This document shows positions 7,160 to 15,415 of a stretch of 20,831 nucleotides of DNA, one piece after another (the first letter of the stretch is position 1; each line of letters begins with the position of its first letter). The notes beneath the pieces are model-generated. The model was not told the origin of the DNA. It searched no databases and saw nothing but the letters and a program-made list of their open reading frames with translations. The stretch comes from Alphaproteobacteria bacterium. Lineage in GTDB: Bacteria > Pseudomonadota > Alphaproteobacteria > Sneathiellales > Sneathiellaceae. The stretch covers positions 1-20,831 of the forward strand of contig SBHH01000094.1 of NCBI GenBank assembly GCA_006226265.1, in the 5' to 3' direction. The position numbers and the translations under genes are program-made.

Positions 7160-8209
7160 ATGGATCGACACGACGCATCAATGACAATTCAGGAGTTAAA
7201 CGAGCGCAGCCGAACGGTTTTCCGCCATGTCGTGGAAAGCTATATGCAGACGGGCGAACCTGTGGGATCGCGCACCCTGTCGCGGATCAGCCAGCTTGAC
7301 CTGTCCCCGGCCTCCATCCGGAATGTGATGGCGGATCTTGTCGATGCGGGTCTGCTTTATTCACCGCATACCTCGGCGGGACGACTGCCGACGCAGCTCG
7401 GGCTTCGGCTTTTCGTCGACGGCATTCTGGAAATTGGCAACCTCACGGAACAGGAGCGGACGGATATAAAGGCTCGCTGCTCGATCGACGGGCGGAACCT
7501 GCAGGAGGTGCTGACCGAGGCAACCTCAATGCTGTCGGGTCTTTCCAACTGCGCCGGGCTTGTCATCGCGCCGAAAAGCGACAGCTCCGTGAAACAGATC
7601 GAGTTTGTCCGTCTCGGTCTCGACAAGGCGATCGTGATCATCGTGACCGCTAATGGCATGGTGGAAAACCGCGCCATCGAACTGCCGCCAGGCTTGTCGG
7701 ATTCGGCCCTTCGCGAGGCCGCCAACTATCTCAATGCCCGGCTTTCAGGCCGCACCCTGTCCGAAACCCGGATCGATATCCAGAAGGAACTGGAAAGCCA
7801 TCAGGCACAGCTTGACGAGCTGACACAGGAACTTATCGCCAACGACCTTGCGAGCTGGGGCGGCGGCGAAACGCTGATCGTGCGCGGCCATTCCAACCTT
7901 TTGCAGAATGTTGGGGCCCTGGAGGATCTTGAGAAAATTCGTGAGCTGTTCGACACGCTTGAACTCAAGAAAGAACGCATTAAATTGCTGGATTTGGCGG
8001 AACAGGGCAGCGGAGTTAAAATTTTTATCGGCTCGGAGAACAATCTTTTCTCGCTTTCCGGGACATCAATGATTATCTCTCCGTACCAGAACAGCCAGGA
8101 TCAGATTGTCGGCGCGGTCGGGGTTATCGGCCCTACCCGGCTCAACTATGCCCGGATCATCCCGATGGTCGATTATACGGCGAAAATTATCGGTAGACTG
8201 TTGGATTAG
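7160..8209 (+). CDS. hrcA: Heat-inducible transcription repressor HrcA
   Basis: A 349-residue repressor that binds CIRCE operators of chaperone genes and is kept active by GroEL. The N-terminal winged helix reads ELNERSRTVFRHVVESYMQTGEPVGSRTLSR, then DLSPASIRNVMADLVDAGLLYSPHTSAGRLPT, the most conserved HrcA block. The middle GAF-like domain includes NCAGLVIAPKSDSSVKQIEFVRL, and the C-terminal dimerisation part has IFIGSENNLFSLSGTSMI and GAVGVIGPTRLNYARIIPMVDY. The ATG at 7160 is preceded by AGGGGG at a long 13-base spacing. A second ATG at 7181 is possible and has no better ribosome-binding site. grpE starts 24 bases after the stop. No CIRCE element is visible anywhere in the window, so its targets (typically groESL) must lie elsewhere. 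Confidence 0.96.
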   Translation: MDRHDASMTIQELNERSRTVFRHVVESYMQTGEPVGSRTLSRISQLDLSPASIRNVMADLVDAGLLYSPHTSAGRLPTQLGLRLFVDGILEIGNLTEQERTDIKARCSIDGRNLQEVLTEATSMLSGLSNCAGLVIAPKSDSSVKQIEFVRLGLDKAIVIIVTANGMVENRAIELPPGLSDSALREAANYLNARLSGRTLSETRIDIQKELESHQAQLDELTQELIANDLASWGGGETLIVRGHSNLLQNVGALEDLEKIRELFDTLELKKERIKLLDLAEQGSGVKIFIGSENNLFSLSGTSMIISPYQNSQDQIVGAVGVIGPTRLNYARIIPMVDYTAKIIGRLLD

Positions 8210-8232
8210 GTCTAAAGCAGGAAGTGGACAGA

Positions 8233-8856
8233 ATGAACAATTCGAAACAGCCGCCTCATGAGAATAACGAGGCAACTGAAGAGATAAAAAGCAACGCAAC
8301 CGAGACGCCGGAAGGCGCAACCACCGAGGCCGCCGCTGCCGAATCGGAGCAGGAAAAGGTCATAGCCGCGCAGGCCGCCGAGATTGCCGATCTTAAGGAC
8401 AAGCTGCTGCGCGCGATGGCGGAGGTCGAGAATATGCGCCGCCGCGCGGAACGGGAAAAGCAGGATGCGCATACCTATGCCGTCACCAAATTCGCCCGCG
8501 ATGTCCTGTCGGTTTCGGATAATCTGCGCCGTGCCATCGAGAGCATTCCCGCCGAGGCGCGCGAGAATACCGCGGTCAAGAATGTACTGCCGGGCATCGA
8601 AATGACAGAAGCCGAACTGATGAACATTCTCGGCAAATACAATATCCGTAAAATCGAGGCAGAGGGACAGAAGTTCGATCCGAACCTTCATCAGGCGATG
8701 TATGAAATTGAAAATACAACGGTCGAGCCGGGAACAGTTCTTCATGTGACCCAGTCAGGTTTTACCATCGCCGACCGTCTCCTGCGCCCGGCCATGGTCG
8801 GCGTCGCCAAGGGCGGCAAGAAGGCGGCCCCGCAGAAGGTCGACGAAAAGGCTTAA
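8233..8856 (+). CDS. grpE: Nucleotide exchange factor GrpE
   Basis: A 207-residue cofactor that releases ADP from DnaK. A low-complexity acidic N-terminus (residues 1-45, rich in Glu, Ala and Thr) leads into the long coiled-coil helix ADLKDKLLRAMAEVENMRRRAEREKQD, followed by KFARDVLSVSDNLRRAIE. The C-terminal beta-wing carries GQKFDPNLHQAMYEI, TVLHVTQSGFTIADRLLRPAMVGVAKG, the usual GrpE signature. I chose the ATG at 8233, which has AGGAAG about 8 bases upstream; the in-frame GTG at 8224 sits on top of that site. Co-transcribed with hrcA, and dnaK lies 1.3 kb downstream beyond an opposing rarD gene. Confidence 0.97.
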   Translation: MNNSKQPPHENNEATEEIKSNATETPEGATTEAAAAESEQEKVIAAQAAEIADLKDKLLRAMAEVENMRRRAEREKQDAHTYAVTKFARDVLSVSDNLRRAIESIPAEARENTAVKNVLPGIEMTEAELMNILGKYNIRKIEAEGQKFDPNLHQAMYEIENTTVEPGTVLHVTQSGFTIADRLLRPAMVGVAKGGKKAAPQKVDEKA

Positions 8857-8879
8857 CGGCCTGAAAACAGAAGTGTTAT

Positions 8880-8912
8880 GAAGGGCGGCGGCCGGTCAGG
8901 CCATCGCCCTTC
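8880..8912. terminator. Bidirectional terminator hairpin between grpE and rarD
   Basis: GAAGGGCG (8880-8887) pairs with CGCCCTTC (8905-8912), with an inner GGCC/GGCC pairing. On the plus strand it is followed by the weakly T-rich TTGCTTTCC. It lies 24 bases past grpE and overlaps the last codons and stop of the opposing rarD, a normal arrangement for convergent genes. Confidence 0.5.
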
Positions 8913-9864
8913 TTGCTTTCCGGCGTCCGCGCAATCCATCGACACTGTAAACGATCAGGCCGAGCCAGATCAGCGCAAAGGCAACCAGGCGGGAACTGTC
9001 GAACGGCTCGTCATAGATATAGATGGCAAGCACCATCTGGATCGTAGGCGCAAGATATTGCATCAGGCCGACAGTTGTGAGCTTCAATCGCTTCGCCGCC
9101 ACGGAGAAGAGCAGCAGCGGAACCGCCGTCACAATGCCGGTGCCGATAAGAAGGGCATAGCTGAGCCCATCATAGAAAAATCCATGTCCTCCGAATTCCG
9201 GCAAAGGCGCAGATACGGGCGTGAGCGTAAGATAAATCAGAAATCCCAGCGCAAACGGCATCAGAAGCGTCGTTTCAACGACCAGCCCGACCGCACTGTC
9301 GACCGGCGCGTTTTTCCGGAGCAGCCCGTAAAAGCCGAAGGAAAAGGCAAGGTACAGCGAGACCCAGGGAAGATATCCCATCTGCACCGTCATGATCGCA
9401 ACGGCGGCCACCGCGAGAAGGATTGCTACAGTCTGCCAGCGGTTGAGCCGTTCCTTCAAAAACAGCATCCCGAGCAGCACATTCACCAGCGGATTGATAT
9501 AGTAGCCGAGACTGGCCTCCAGGATATGATTGTTCGCAATCGCCCAGATATAGGTCAGCCAGTTGCTGCCGATCAGAACGGTCGTGACAAGAAAGACGAG
9601 AAGCTTGCGCCGGTCCCGGAAGACGGCGATGAGCTGACGCGTTTTCCGCATCATCATAACCAGCAAAAGAACAAACAGGGATGACCAGATCACCCGATGG
9701 GAAATCACCTCGAACGGCGAAATATGGGACATCCATTTGAAATAGATTGGCGAGAGCCCCCAGAGCACAAAGGCACCGAGCGCCGCGAGCAGTCCGTTGC
9801 TCTCCTCCACCGTGCCGAAGAAGCCCGGCAACCCTCCCTTTTCCGCTTGATCCGGCGCTGCCAC
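8896..9864 (-). CDS. rarD: RarD-like EamA-family transporter
   Basis: A 322-residue inner-membrane protein of the EamA/DMT superfamily, RarD subgroup. It has about ten hydrophobic segments in two repeats. The RarD signature is near the N-terminus (NGLLAALGAFVLWGLSPIYFKWM), followed by ISPFEVISHRVIWSSLFVLLLV, the conserved GSNWLTYIWAIANNHILEASLGYYINPLVNVLLG block, and the C-terminal LMQYLAPTIQMVLAIYIYDEPFD. Substrates of RarD are not well established (chloramphenicol sensitivity in older work). I chose the GTG at 9864, which has AGGAGAGAGAC directly before it, over the ATG at 9903, which lacks a ribosome-binding site. E. coli RarD is 296 residues. A perfect 14-bp palindrome lies just upstream. 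Confidence 0.9.
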   Translation of the reverse strand: MAAPDQAEKGGLPGFFGTVEESNGLLAALGAFVLWGLSPIYFKWMSHISPFEVISHRVIWSSLFVLLLVMMMRKTRQLIAVFRDRRKLLVFLVTTVLIGSNWLTYIWAIANNHILEASLGYYINPLVNVLLGMLFLKERLNRWQTVAILLAVAAVAIMTVQMGYLPWVSLYLAFSFGFYGLLRKNAPVDSAVGLVVETTLLMPFALGFLIYLTLTPVSAPLPEFGGHGFFYDGLSYALLIGTGIVTAVPLLLFSVAAKRLKLTTVGLMQYLAPTIQMVLAIYIYDEPFDSSRLVAFALIWLGLIVYSVDGLRGRRKARRAMA

Positions 9865-9882
9865 GTCTCTCTCCTGACAACT

Positions 9883-9896
9883 GTTTGATATCAAAC
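9883..9896. promoter_or_regulatory. Perfect palindrome upstream of rarD, probable operator
   Basis: GTTTGATATCAAAC is a perfect 14-bp palindrome, 18 bases upstream of the rarD GTG start. The centre TTGATATCAA resembles half-site pairs used by MarR/PadR-type dimers, but no such regulator other than the distant HxlR gene is in the window, and its repeats (TGCAAGTTA) differ. Confidence 0.45.
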
Positions 9897-10033
9897 TTAT
9901 CATCTAGCAAAGAGTGCCCACCCAGTAAAGAAAGGAGATGGCATGGCTGCCATACCGGCAGTGAAGCTGAAGGCTTCCGGCGAAGCTTCACATGAATGAA
10001 TCCCGGAAATGCCCTTTCATGCCTATTCCAACC

Positions 10034-10063
10034 CTTGCACTGCCTTCATTTCGCACATATATA
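10034..10063 (+). promoter_or_regulatory. Probable dnaK promoter, heat-shock-like
   Basis: CTTGCAC (10034-10040) is followed by CATATATA (10056-10063). Read as sigma-70 it is TTGCAC, 17 bases, TATATA. Read as an alphaproteobacterial RpoH promoter, CTTGCAC matches the CTTG -35 core and CATATAT the -10. The start site would be near 10070, giving a leader of about 85 bases before the dnaK ATG. No CIRCE repeat is present. Confidence 0.45.
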
Positions 10064-10155
10064 CACGGCAAAGAAACTTTCACTGTTTTTTAAATCCCGG
10101 GGATCATCGCGGTGCATGATGTGGCTGCCATGATCTGCCAAGTAGAGAGGAAACA

Positions 10156-12075
10156 ATGGCTAAAGTAATCGGAATTGACTTGGGAACGACCAACTCCTGC
10201 ATCGCCATCATGGATGGCAAGAATGCGAAGGTCATCGAAAATTCGGAAGGGGCCCGGACCACACCGTCCATGGTCGCCTTCACCGACGACGGCGAGCGCC
10301 TGGTCGGACAGGCAGCCAAACGGCAGGCCGTCACCAACCCGGAAAACACCTTCTTCGCGATCAAGCGTCTGATCGGTCGCCGGTTTGATGACAAGACGAC
10401 CCAGAAAGACAAGGCCATGGTGCCTTACAACATCGTCAAGGCAAAGAACGGCGATGCCTGGGTCGAGGCGCATGACGAACAATATTCCCCGAGCCAGATT
10501 TCGGCCTTCATCCTGCAGAAGATGAAGGAAACCGCCGAAAGCTATCTTGGCGAGAGCGTTACGCAGGCCGTGATCACGGTTCCGGCCTACTTCAACGACG
10601 CCCAGCGTCAGGCGACCAAGGATGCCGGCAAGATCGCCGGCCTGGAAGTCCTCCGGATCATCAACGAGCCGACGGCCGCCGCCCTTGCCTATGGCATGGA
10701 CAAGGAAAACCAGACCGTTGCCGTCTATGACCTTGGCGGTGGTACCTTCGACGTTTCTATCCTTGAAATCGGCGATGGCGTGTTCGAGGTTCGCTCGACC
10801 AACGGCGACACCTTTCTCGGCGGTGAGGACTTCGATCTCAAGCTGGTCGATTATCTCGCCGAGGAATTCAAGAAGGATCAGGGGATCGACCTCCGCTCCG
10901 ACAAGATGGCGCTTCAGCGCCTGAAGGAAGCCGCCGAGAAGGCGAAGATCGAGCTTTCCTCCTCGCAGGCGACGGAAATCAACCTGCCCTTTATTACTGC
11001 TGATGCCTCGGGCCCGAAGCATCTGCAGTTGAAGCTGACCCGCGCGCAATTCGAAAATCTGGTCGAAGACCTGATCAAGCGCACCCTGCCTCCTTGCGAA
11101 AAGGCGCTGAAGGATGCGGGCCTGCAGAAGGGCGAAATCAATGAGGTGATCCTGGTCGGCGGTATGAGCCGCATGCCCAAGGTCATTGAGACGGTCAAGA
11201 ATTTCTTCGGGTGTGAACCCCACAAGGGCGTGAACCCGGACGAGGTTGTCGCGATGGGCGCCGCCATTCAGGCCGGTGTCCTGCAGGGTGACGTGAAAGA
11301 TGTTCTCCTCCTTGACGTAACGCCGCTCTCGCTCGGTATCGAAACGCTGGGCGGTGTCTTCACCCGCCTGATCGACCGGAACACAACGATCCCGACCAAG
11401 AAGAGCCAGACCTTCTCCACTGCCGAGGATAACCAGCAGGCGGTGACGATCCGGGTCTTCCAGGGCGAGCGCGAGATGGCCGCCGACAACAAGCTGCTCG
11501 GCAATTTCGACCTGACCGAGATCCCGAGTGCGCCGCGCGGCGTCCCGCAGATCGAGGTGACTTTCGATATCGACGCGAACGGCATCGTCAATGTGTCCGC
11601 AAAAGACAAGGGCACGGGCCGCGAGCAGAAGATCCAGATCCAGGCATCAAGCGGTTTGAGTGAAGCCGACATCGACAAGATGGTGAAGGACGCCGAAGAG
11701 CATGCCGCCGAGGACAAGGCCCGCAAGGAAAAGGTCGAGGTGCAGAACCAGGCCGAAAGCCTGATCCATGCGACCGAGAAAATGATTGCCGAAGCCGGTG
11801 ACAAGGTTGGGGAGGACATCAAGACCCCGATCGAGACGGCCCTCAATGAGTTGAAGGAAGCGAAAGACGGCGACGATGTGGCCGATATCAAGACCAAGAT
11901 CGACGCCCTGCAGAACGCTTCCATGAAGCTTGGCGAGGCTCTCTATGCCCAGTCGCAGGAAGGCGGCGACGCGGGCGATGCCGGTGACAGCGCCACGTCT
12001 TCGGAGAGCAGCTCCGATGAGGATGTCGTCGATGCCGACTTCGAGGAAGTCGATGAAGACAAGAAAGACAAGTAA
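10156..12075 (+). CDS. dnaK: Molecular chaperone DnaK (Hsp70)
   Basis: A full-length 639-residue Hsp70, the ATP-driven chaperone that works with DnaJ and GrpE. The nucleotide-binding domain starts with [19 protein letters not shown] and has [36 protein letters not shown], the phosphate-2 loop [20 protein letters not shown] and [14 protein letters not shown]. The linker [19 protein letters not shown] leads to the substrate-binding domain ([20 protein letters not shown]), a helical lid, and a disordered acidic tail ending [10 protein letters not shown]. The ATG has AGAGGA 6 bases upstream. The codon bias (AAG, GAC, CTG, ATC) is stronger than in neighbours, as expected for high expression. dnaJ follows after 99 bases. 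Confidence 0.99.
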   Translation: MAKVIGIDLGTTNSCIAIMDGKNAKVIENSEGARTTPSMVAFTDDGERLVGQAAKRQAVTNPENTFFAIKRLIGRRFDDKTTQKDKAMVPYNIVKAKNGDAWVEAHDEQYSPSQISAFILQKMKETAESYLGESVTQAVITVPAYFNDAQRQATKDAGKIAGLEVLRIINEPTAAALAYGMDKENQTVAVYDLGGGTFDVSILEIGDGVFEVRSTNGDTFLGGEDFDLKLVDYLAEEFKKDQGIDLRSDKMALQRLKEAAEKAKIELSSSQATEINLPFITADASGPKHLQLKLTRAQFENLVEDLIKRTLPPCEKALKDAGLQKGEINEVILVGGMSRMPKVIETVKNFFGCEPHKGVNPDEVVAMGAAIQAGVLQGDVKDVLLLDVTPLSLGIETLGGVFTRLIDRNTTIPTKKSQTFSTAEDNQQAVTIRVFQGEREMAADNKLLGNFDLTEIPSAPRGVPQIEVTFDIDANGIVNVSAKDKGTGREQKIQIQASSGLSEADIDKMVKDAEEHAAEDKARKEKVEVQNQAESLIHATEKMIAEAGDKVGEDIKTPIETALNELKEAKDGDDVADIKTKIDALQNASMKLGEALYAQSQEGGDAGDAGDSATSSESSSDEDVVDADFEEVDEDKKDK

Positions 12076-12111
12076 GGTTTTTTAGAGTAAACCGATATTG
12101 ATCTTTTCTTT

Positions 12112-12169
12112 AAACCACCGCTCCGGCGTGGATGGAAATCCTGCCGGAGCGGAATTCGTTAAGTGGTTT
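12112..12169 (+). promoter_or_regulatory. Compound hairpin in the dnaK-dnaJ gap
   Basis: CCGCTCCGGC (12118-12127) pairs perfectly with GCCGGAGCGG (12143-12152) over a 15-base loop. An outer stem AAACCA (12112-12117)/TGGTTT (12164-12169) closes it with an 11-base bulge on the 3' side. No T tract follows, so a terminator is unlikely. The outer stem ends five bases before the dnaJ ATG and covers its only weak ribosome-binding candidate (GTGG). It may stabilise the dnaK mRNA end, be a processing site, or gate dnaJ translation. Confidence 0.55.
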
Positions 12170-12174
12170 GACTA

Positions 12175-13311
12175 ATGGCGAAACGCGACTATTACGAAGT
12201 TCTTGGTGTCGAGAAGGGCGCAGACGATGCCGCCCTGAAAAGAGCCTATCGCAAACAGGCCATGCAATATCACCCGGACCGCAATCCGGGCGACGGCGAG
12301 GCGGAGGCCGCCTTCAAGGAAGTCAATGAAGCCTACGAAATCCTGAAAGACCCCCAGAAGCGCGCCGCCTATGATCAATATGGCCATGACGCATTCGAGC
12401 ATGGCGGCATGGGCGGCGGCCGTGGTTTCGGCGGCATGGGCGGCGGTTTCAGCGATATTTTCGAGGATCTGTTCGGCGATTTCATGGGCGGCGGTGCCGG
12501 CGGCGGTGGCCGGACCCGGGCACCGCGCGGCTCCGATCTCCGCTATAATCTCGAAATCACACTGGAAGAAGCCTATCACGGCAAGAAAATGGAGCTCACC
12601 ATCCCGACGACCGCCGAATGCGGCAGTTGTCACGGATCGGGCGCCGAGGCCGGATCGGAACCCGTTACCTGCCCGAGCTGTCACGGCCAGGGCAAGGTCC
12701 GGGCGCAACAGGGCTTCTTCACCATCGAACGCACCTGCCCGGCCTGTCAGGGTCAGGGCCGCGTGATTGAAAACCCTTGCAAGACCTGCCGGGGCGATGG
12801 CCGGGTCCGAAAAGAAAAGACCCTCTCCGTCAATATCCCCGCCGGGGTCGATGATGGCAACCGCATCCGCCTCTCGGGTGAGGGCGAGGCCGGCATGCGC
12901 GGCGGGCCGCCGGGCGACCTCTACATTTTCCTCTCTGTTGCCGATCACCGGATTTTCCAGCGCGACGGCCAGAACATTCATTGCCGCGTGCCGATCCCGC
13001 TCACCACGGCGGCGCTTGGCGGCGATATCGAGGTACCGACCCTGGATGGCGCGCGGGCCAAGGTCTCGATCACCGCGGGCACCCAGTCGGGCCGCAAGTT
13101 CCGCTTGCGAAACAAGGGTATGCCCATCATGAACTCGCACAGCCACGGCGACATGTATATCCATACGATCGTCGAGACGCCGGTCAATCTCAGCAAGCGT
13201 CAGAAGGAGCTTCTGAAGGAATTCGAGGCGGAGAGCAAGGAAGGCCACAGCCCGGAATCGGAAGGCTTTTTCTCCCGCGTGAAGGATTTCCTCGCCGATC
13301 TCAAGGAATAG
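12175..13311 (+). CDS. dnaJ: Molecular chaperone DnaJ (type I Hsp40)
   Basis: A 378-residue co-chaperone that delivers substrates to DnaK and stimulates its ATPase. All class I domains are present in order: J domain (residues 4-70) with the HPD motif at 33-35, a Gly/Phe-rich segment (about 77-112), a zinc domain with four CxxCxGxG-type repeats (Cys149/152, 166/169, 188/191, 202/205), and the C-terminal substrate-binding domains with [20 protein letters not shown] and [11 protein letters not shown]. There is no strong Shine-Dalgarno sequence before the ATG; the upstream hairpin includes the weak candidate. Expected to be co-transcribed with dnaK. Confidence 0.99.
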   Translation: MAKRDYYEVLGVEKGADDAALKRAYRKQAMQYHPDRNPGDGEAEAAFKEVNEAYEILKDPQKRAAYDQYGHDAFEHGGMGGGRGFGGMGGGFSDIFEDLFGDFMGGGAGGGGRTRAPRGSDLRYNLEITLEEAYHGKKMELTIPTTAECGSCHGSGAEAGSEPVTCPSCHGQGKVRAQQGFFTIERTCPACQGQGRVIENPCKTCRGDGRVRKEKTLSVNIPAGVDDGNRIRLSGEGEAGMRGGPPGDLYIFLSVADHRIFQRDGQNIHCRVPIPLTTAALGGDIEVPTLDGARAKVSITAGTQSGRKFRLRNKGMPIMNSHSHGDMYIHTIVETPVNLSKRQKELLKEFEAESKEGHSPESEGFFSRVKDFLADLKE

Positions 13312-13389
13312 CGGCAGCATTTTCAAACAACTCGCCATGCCCCGGCATCTATGCTAAATCCCTTGCCACAGGATTTAAGGGATAAGGCC

Positions 13390-14202
13390 ATGAGTGAGTT
13401 GAAAATCGGAATTGTCGGCGCGGCCGGACGGATGGGCCGGATGCTGGTCCGCCAGGTGACGGAAACGAAAGGCTGCAGCATCTGCGGCGGCACGGAACCC
13501 GAAGGCTCCGACAACATCGGAAAAGACATCCACGCGCTTGCGGGCTTCGAGGCGTCCGGCATCCTGATCACGCGCGATCCCGATGCCTTGTTTGAGGCGG
13601 CCGACGCCGTCATCGATTTCACCGCGCCTGCCGCCTCGGTCGCCCATGCGAAGCTGGCCGCAAAACATGGCGCCATTCATGTCATTGGCACCACCGGCCT
13701 CACCCCTGAACAACAGGCGGAAATTACCGCCGCGGGCGATCAGGCCGTGATCGTGCAGGGCGCAAATATGAGCCTTGGCGTCAATCTCCTCGCCCAGCTG
13801 ACCCGGAAAGTCGCGACCATACTGGATGACGAGTTCGACATCGAAATCATCGAAATGCATCACCATCACAAGGTCGATGCCCCTTCCGGCACCGCTCTCC
13901 TCCTGGGTAAGGAAGCAGCAGCAGGACGCGGCGTCGATCATGACAGCGTGGCCGACCGGGGCCGCGACGGCATTACCGGTGCGCGCAGGAAAGGCGACAT
14001 CGGCTACGCGGTCCTTCGGGGCGGCAATGTGGTTGGCGAGCATACGGTGATTTTCGCCGCCGAGGATGAGCGGATCGAGCTTTCCCACAAGGCGGGCGAC
14101 CGGCGTATCTTCGCGCGCGGCGCGGTCCGGGCCGCGCTCTGGGCGAAGGGCCGTCCCGCCGGAAATTACGATATGATGGATGTGCTGGGGCTCGGCGACT
14201 GA
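13390..14202 (+). CDS. dapB: 4-hydroxy-tetrahydrodipicolinate reductase
   Basis: A 270-residue cytosolic NAD(P)H-dependent enzyme of the diaminopimelate pathway to lysine and peptidoglycan. The dinucleotide-binding loop is near the N-terminus (IGIVGAAGRMGRM, residues 6-18), and the catalytic signature EMHHHHKVDAPSGTA places His157-His160 and Lys161 where E. coli has its HHRHK motif. Also present are VIDFTAPAA, IGTTGLTPEQ and GANMSLGVNLL. I chose the ATG at 13390, preceded by AAGGGATAAGG, over an upstream in-frame ATG at 13351. An inverted repeat ATCCCTT (13358-13364)/AAGGGAT (13377-13383) overlaps that ribosome-binding site. The 3' end overlaps the opposing DUF2244 gene by 37 bases. Confidence 0.98.
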   Translation: MSELKIGIVGAAGRMGRMLVRQVTETKGCSICGGTEPEGSDNIGKDIHALAGFEASGILITRDPDALFEAADAVIDFTAPAASVAHAKLAAKHGAIHVIGTTGLTPEQQAEITAAGDQAVIVQGANMSLGVNLLAQLTRKVATILDDEFDIEIIEMHHHHKVDAPSGTALLLGKEAAAGRGVDHDSVADRGRDGITGARRKGDIGYAVLRGGNVVGEHTVIFAAEDERIELSHKAGDRRIFARGAVRAALWAKGRPAGNYDMMDVLGLGD

Positions 14203-14684
14203 GGAATGCCGCCCTTGCGGTAGTCATGAAGCGCAGCGGCGAGCACGTCCCGCACTTCCTCCCGCTCCTCTTCGCCCAGGAAATTGCCGATCTCGAAACG
14301 GTGTCCCCGATTGAATAGCCAAAGCTTGTCCCGCTCGATCAGGGCGCGCGACCAGTAGGCCTGCACCGTCTCGACCACCGCCTTGCCATCCGGCGCGACG
14401 CGGGTGATGGTCACCATATCTCCTGAAAGGACAATCGTCTCATAACGACGGGCGGCGCGAAAACTCAGGCGAAAAGCGATATAGATCAGCAGCACATCAA
14501 GGCCGAAGAAGCCAAAAATCGGCCAGGCCCCCATGCGCCAGAACAGAAGCCCATAAGTGAAGCTGACAAAGCAGACGAGGCACATGATCGCGATGAAACC
14601 GGACCGGCTCAGGCTCTGGTTCGGATGCAGCGAGAGGCGTAAACTCTCATTCTCTCCTTCCGGATTTTCGATGGTGCCTGTCAA
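14166..14684 (-). CDS. DUF2244 domain-containing membrane protein
   Basis: A 172-residue protein matching the DUF2244 family, widespread in alphaproteobacteria and of unknown function. It has a short charged N-terminus, LHPNQSLSRSGF, then two closely spaced membrane segments at about residues 29-48 and 52-70 (FIAIMCLVCFVSFTYGLLFW and the following AWPIFGFFGLDVLLIYIAF), and a cytosolic-looking C-terminal domain (YETIVLSGDMVTITRVAPDGK, LWLFNRGHRFEIGNFLGEEEREEV). Start is TTG, with GGAA about 9 bases upstream; no ATG occurs before the first membrane helix. The C-terminal codons overlap dapB convergently. The Ser/Pro-rich tail (PQSPSPSTSIIS) arises within that overlap. Confidence 0.85.
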   Translation of the reverse strand: MTGTIENPEGENESLRLSLHPNQSLSRSGFIAIMCLVCFVSFTYGLLFWRMGAWPIFGFFGLDVLLIYIAFRLSFRAARRYETIVLSGDMVTITRVAPDGKAVVETVQAYWSRALIERDKLWLFNRGHRFEIGNFLGEEEREEVRDVLAAALHDYRKGGIPQSPSPSTSIIS

Positions 14685-14724
14685 ATTCTGTTCCGGTCCG
14701 GGCCCAAGCCCGTCAACAAGGGGA

Positions 14725-14754
14725 TTGCGGATCGCTGAAGGCTATGCTTATAAC
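14725..14754 (+). promoter_or_regulatory. Possible promoter of nth giving a leaderless mRNA
   Basis: TTGCGG (14725-14730) and TATAAC (14749-14754) are 18 bases apart. The expected start of transcription, about 7 bases after the -10, falls at 14760-14761, on the nth ATG itself. No Shine-Dalgarno sequence stands at a usable distance from the ATG. Confidence 0.35.
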
Positions 14755-14759
14755 ACAGC

Positions 14760-15395
14760 ATGAAGAAAGCCGATATCAGCGAATTTTTCCGCCGCATGGA
14801 AGCGGATAACCCTGAACCTAAGGGGGAGCTTGATTATGTCAACCCCTTTACCCTGCTTGTCGCCGTGGTTTTATCGGCACAGGCGACCGATGTCGGCGTG
14901 AACAAGGCGACGGGGCCGCTTTTTGCGATTGCCGATACGCCGGAAAAGATCCTCGCGCTCGGTGAGGACACTTTGCGCGATTACATCAGGACCATCGGCC
15001 TTTACAAGACCAAGGCGCGGAATGTCATCAAACTCTGCGAGGCGCTGATCCGCGATCATAACAGCGAAGTCCCGCAAAGCCGGGAGGAGCTTGAAAGGCT
15101 CGCAGGTGTCGGGCGGAAAACCGCCAATGTTGTCCTCAATATCGCGTTCGGCCAGCCGACCATCGCCGTCGATACCCATCTTTTCCGGCTTGGCAACCGC
15201 ACCGGCCTCGCGCCCGGCAAGACCCCGCTTGAAGTCGAGAAGAAACTGGAGAAACGCATCCCGAAGGAATATCTCCGCCATGCGCATCACTGGCTGATCC
15301 TGCACGGGCGCTATGTTTGCAAGGCGCGCAAGCCCGAATGCTACCGATGCATTGTCGCTGACCTCTGCGATTTCAAAGGCAAGATCCTCGCCTGA
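14760..15395 (+). CDS. nth: Endonuclease III (DNA glycosylase/AP lyase)
   Basis: A 211-residue base-excision repair enzyme that removes oxidised pyrimidines and nicks abasic sites. The helix-hairpin-helix LAGVGRKTANVVL holds the catalytic Lys120, and VDTH holds Asp138, the same numbering as E. coli Nth. The [4Fe-4S] cluster is Cys187-x6-Cys194-x2-Cys197-x5-Cys203 (VCKARKPECYRCIVADLC), also identical in position. The N-terminal LLVAVVLSAQATDVGVNKAT block is typical. The start is the ATG at 14760, which probably coincides with the transcription start. The stop is 20 bases from the stop of the opposing lipoprotein gene. Confidence 0.98.
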   Translation: MKKADISEFFRRMEADNPEPKGELDYVNPFTLLVAVVLSAQATDVGVNKATGPLFAIADTPEKILALGEDTLRDYIRTIGLYKTKARNVIKLCEALIRDHNSEVPQSREELERLAGVGRKTANVVLNIAFGQPTIAVDTHLFRLGNRTGLAPGKTPLEVEKKLEKRIPKEYLRHAHHWLILHGRYVCKARKPECYRCIVADLCDFKGKILA

Positions 15396-15415
15396 AACGG
15401 ATCGCTTTACCCCTG

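Noticed and set aside
9912..9917. GAGTGC as half of a CIRCE element upstream of dnaK
   Set aside because: No matching GCACTC arm at the CIRCE spacing of about 9 bases; a single 6-base half site is chance.
9962..9990. TGAAGCT/AGCTTCA inverted repeat upstream of dnaK as an operator or terminator
   Set aside because: It lies upstream of the likely promoter, has no T tract and no known factor; seven base pairs with a 15-base loop is weak evidence.
12172..13338. Minus-strand 388-codon ORF opposite dnaJ
   Set aside because: Antisense frame of a GC-rich gene; dnaJ is unmistakable on the plus strand. The same applies to the ORF opposite dnaK at 10090-11223.
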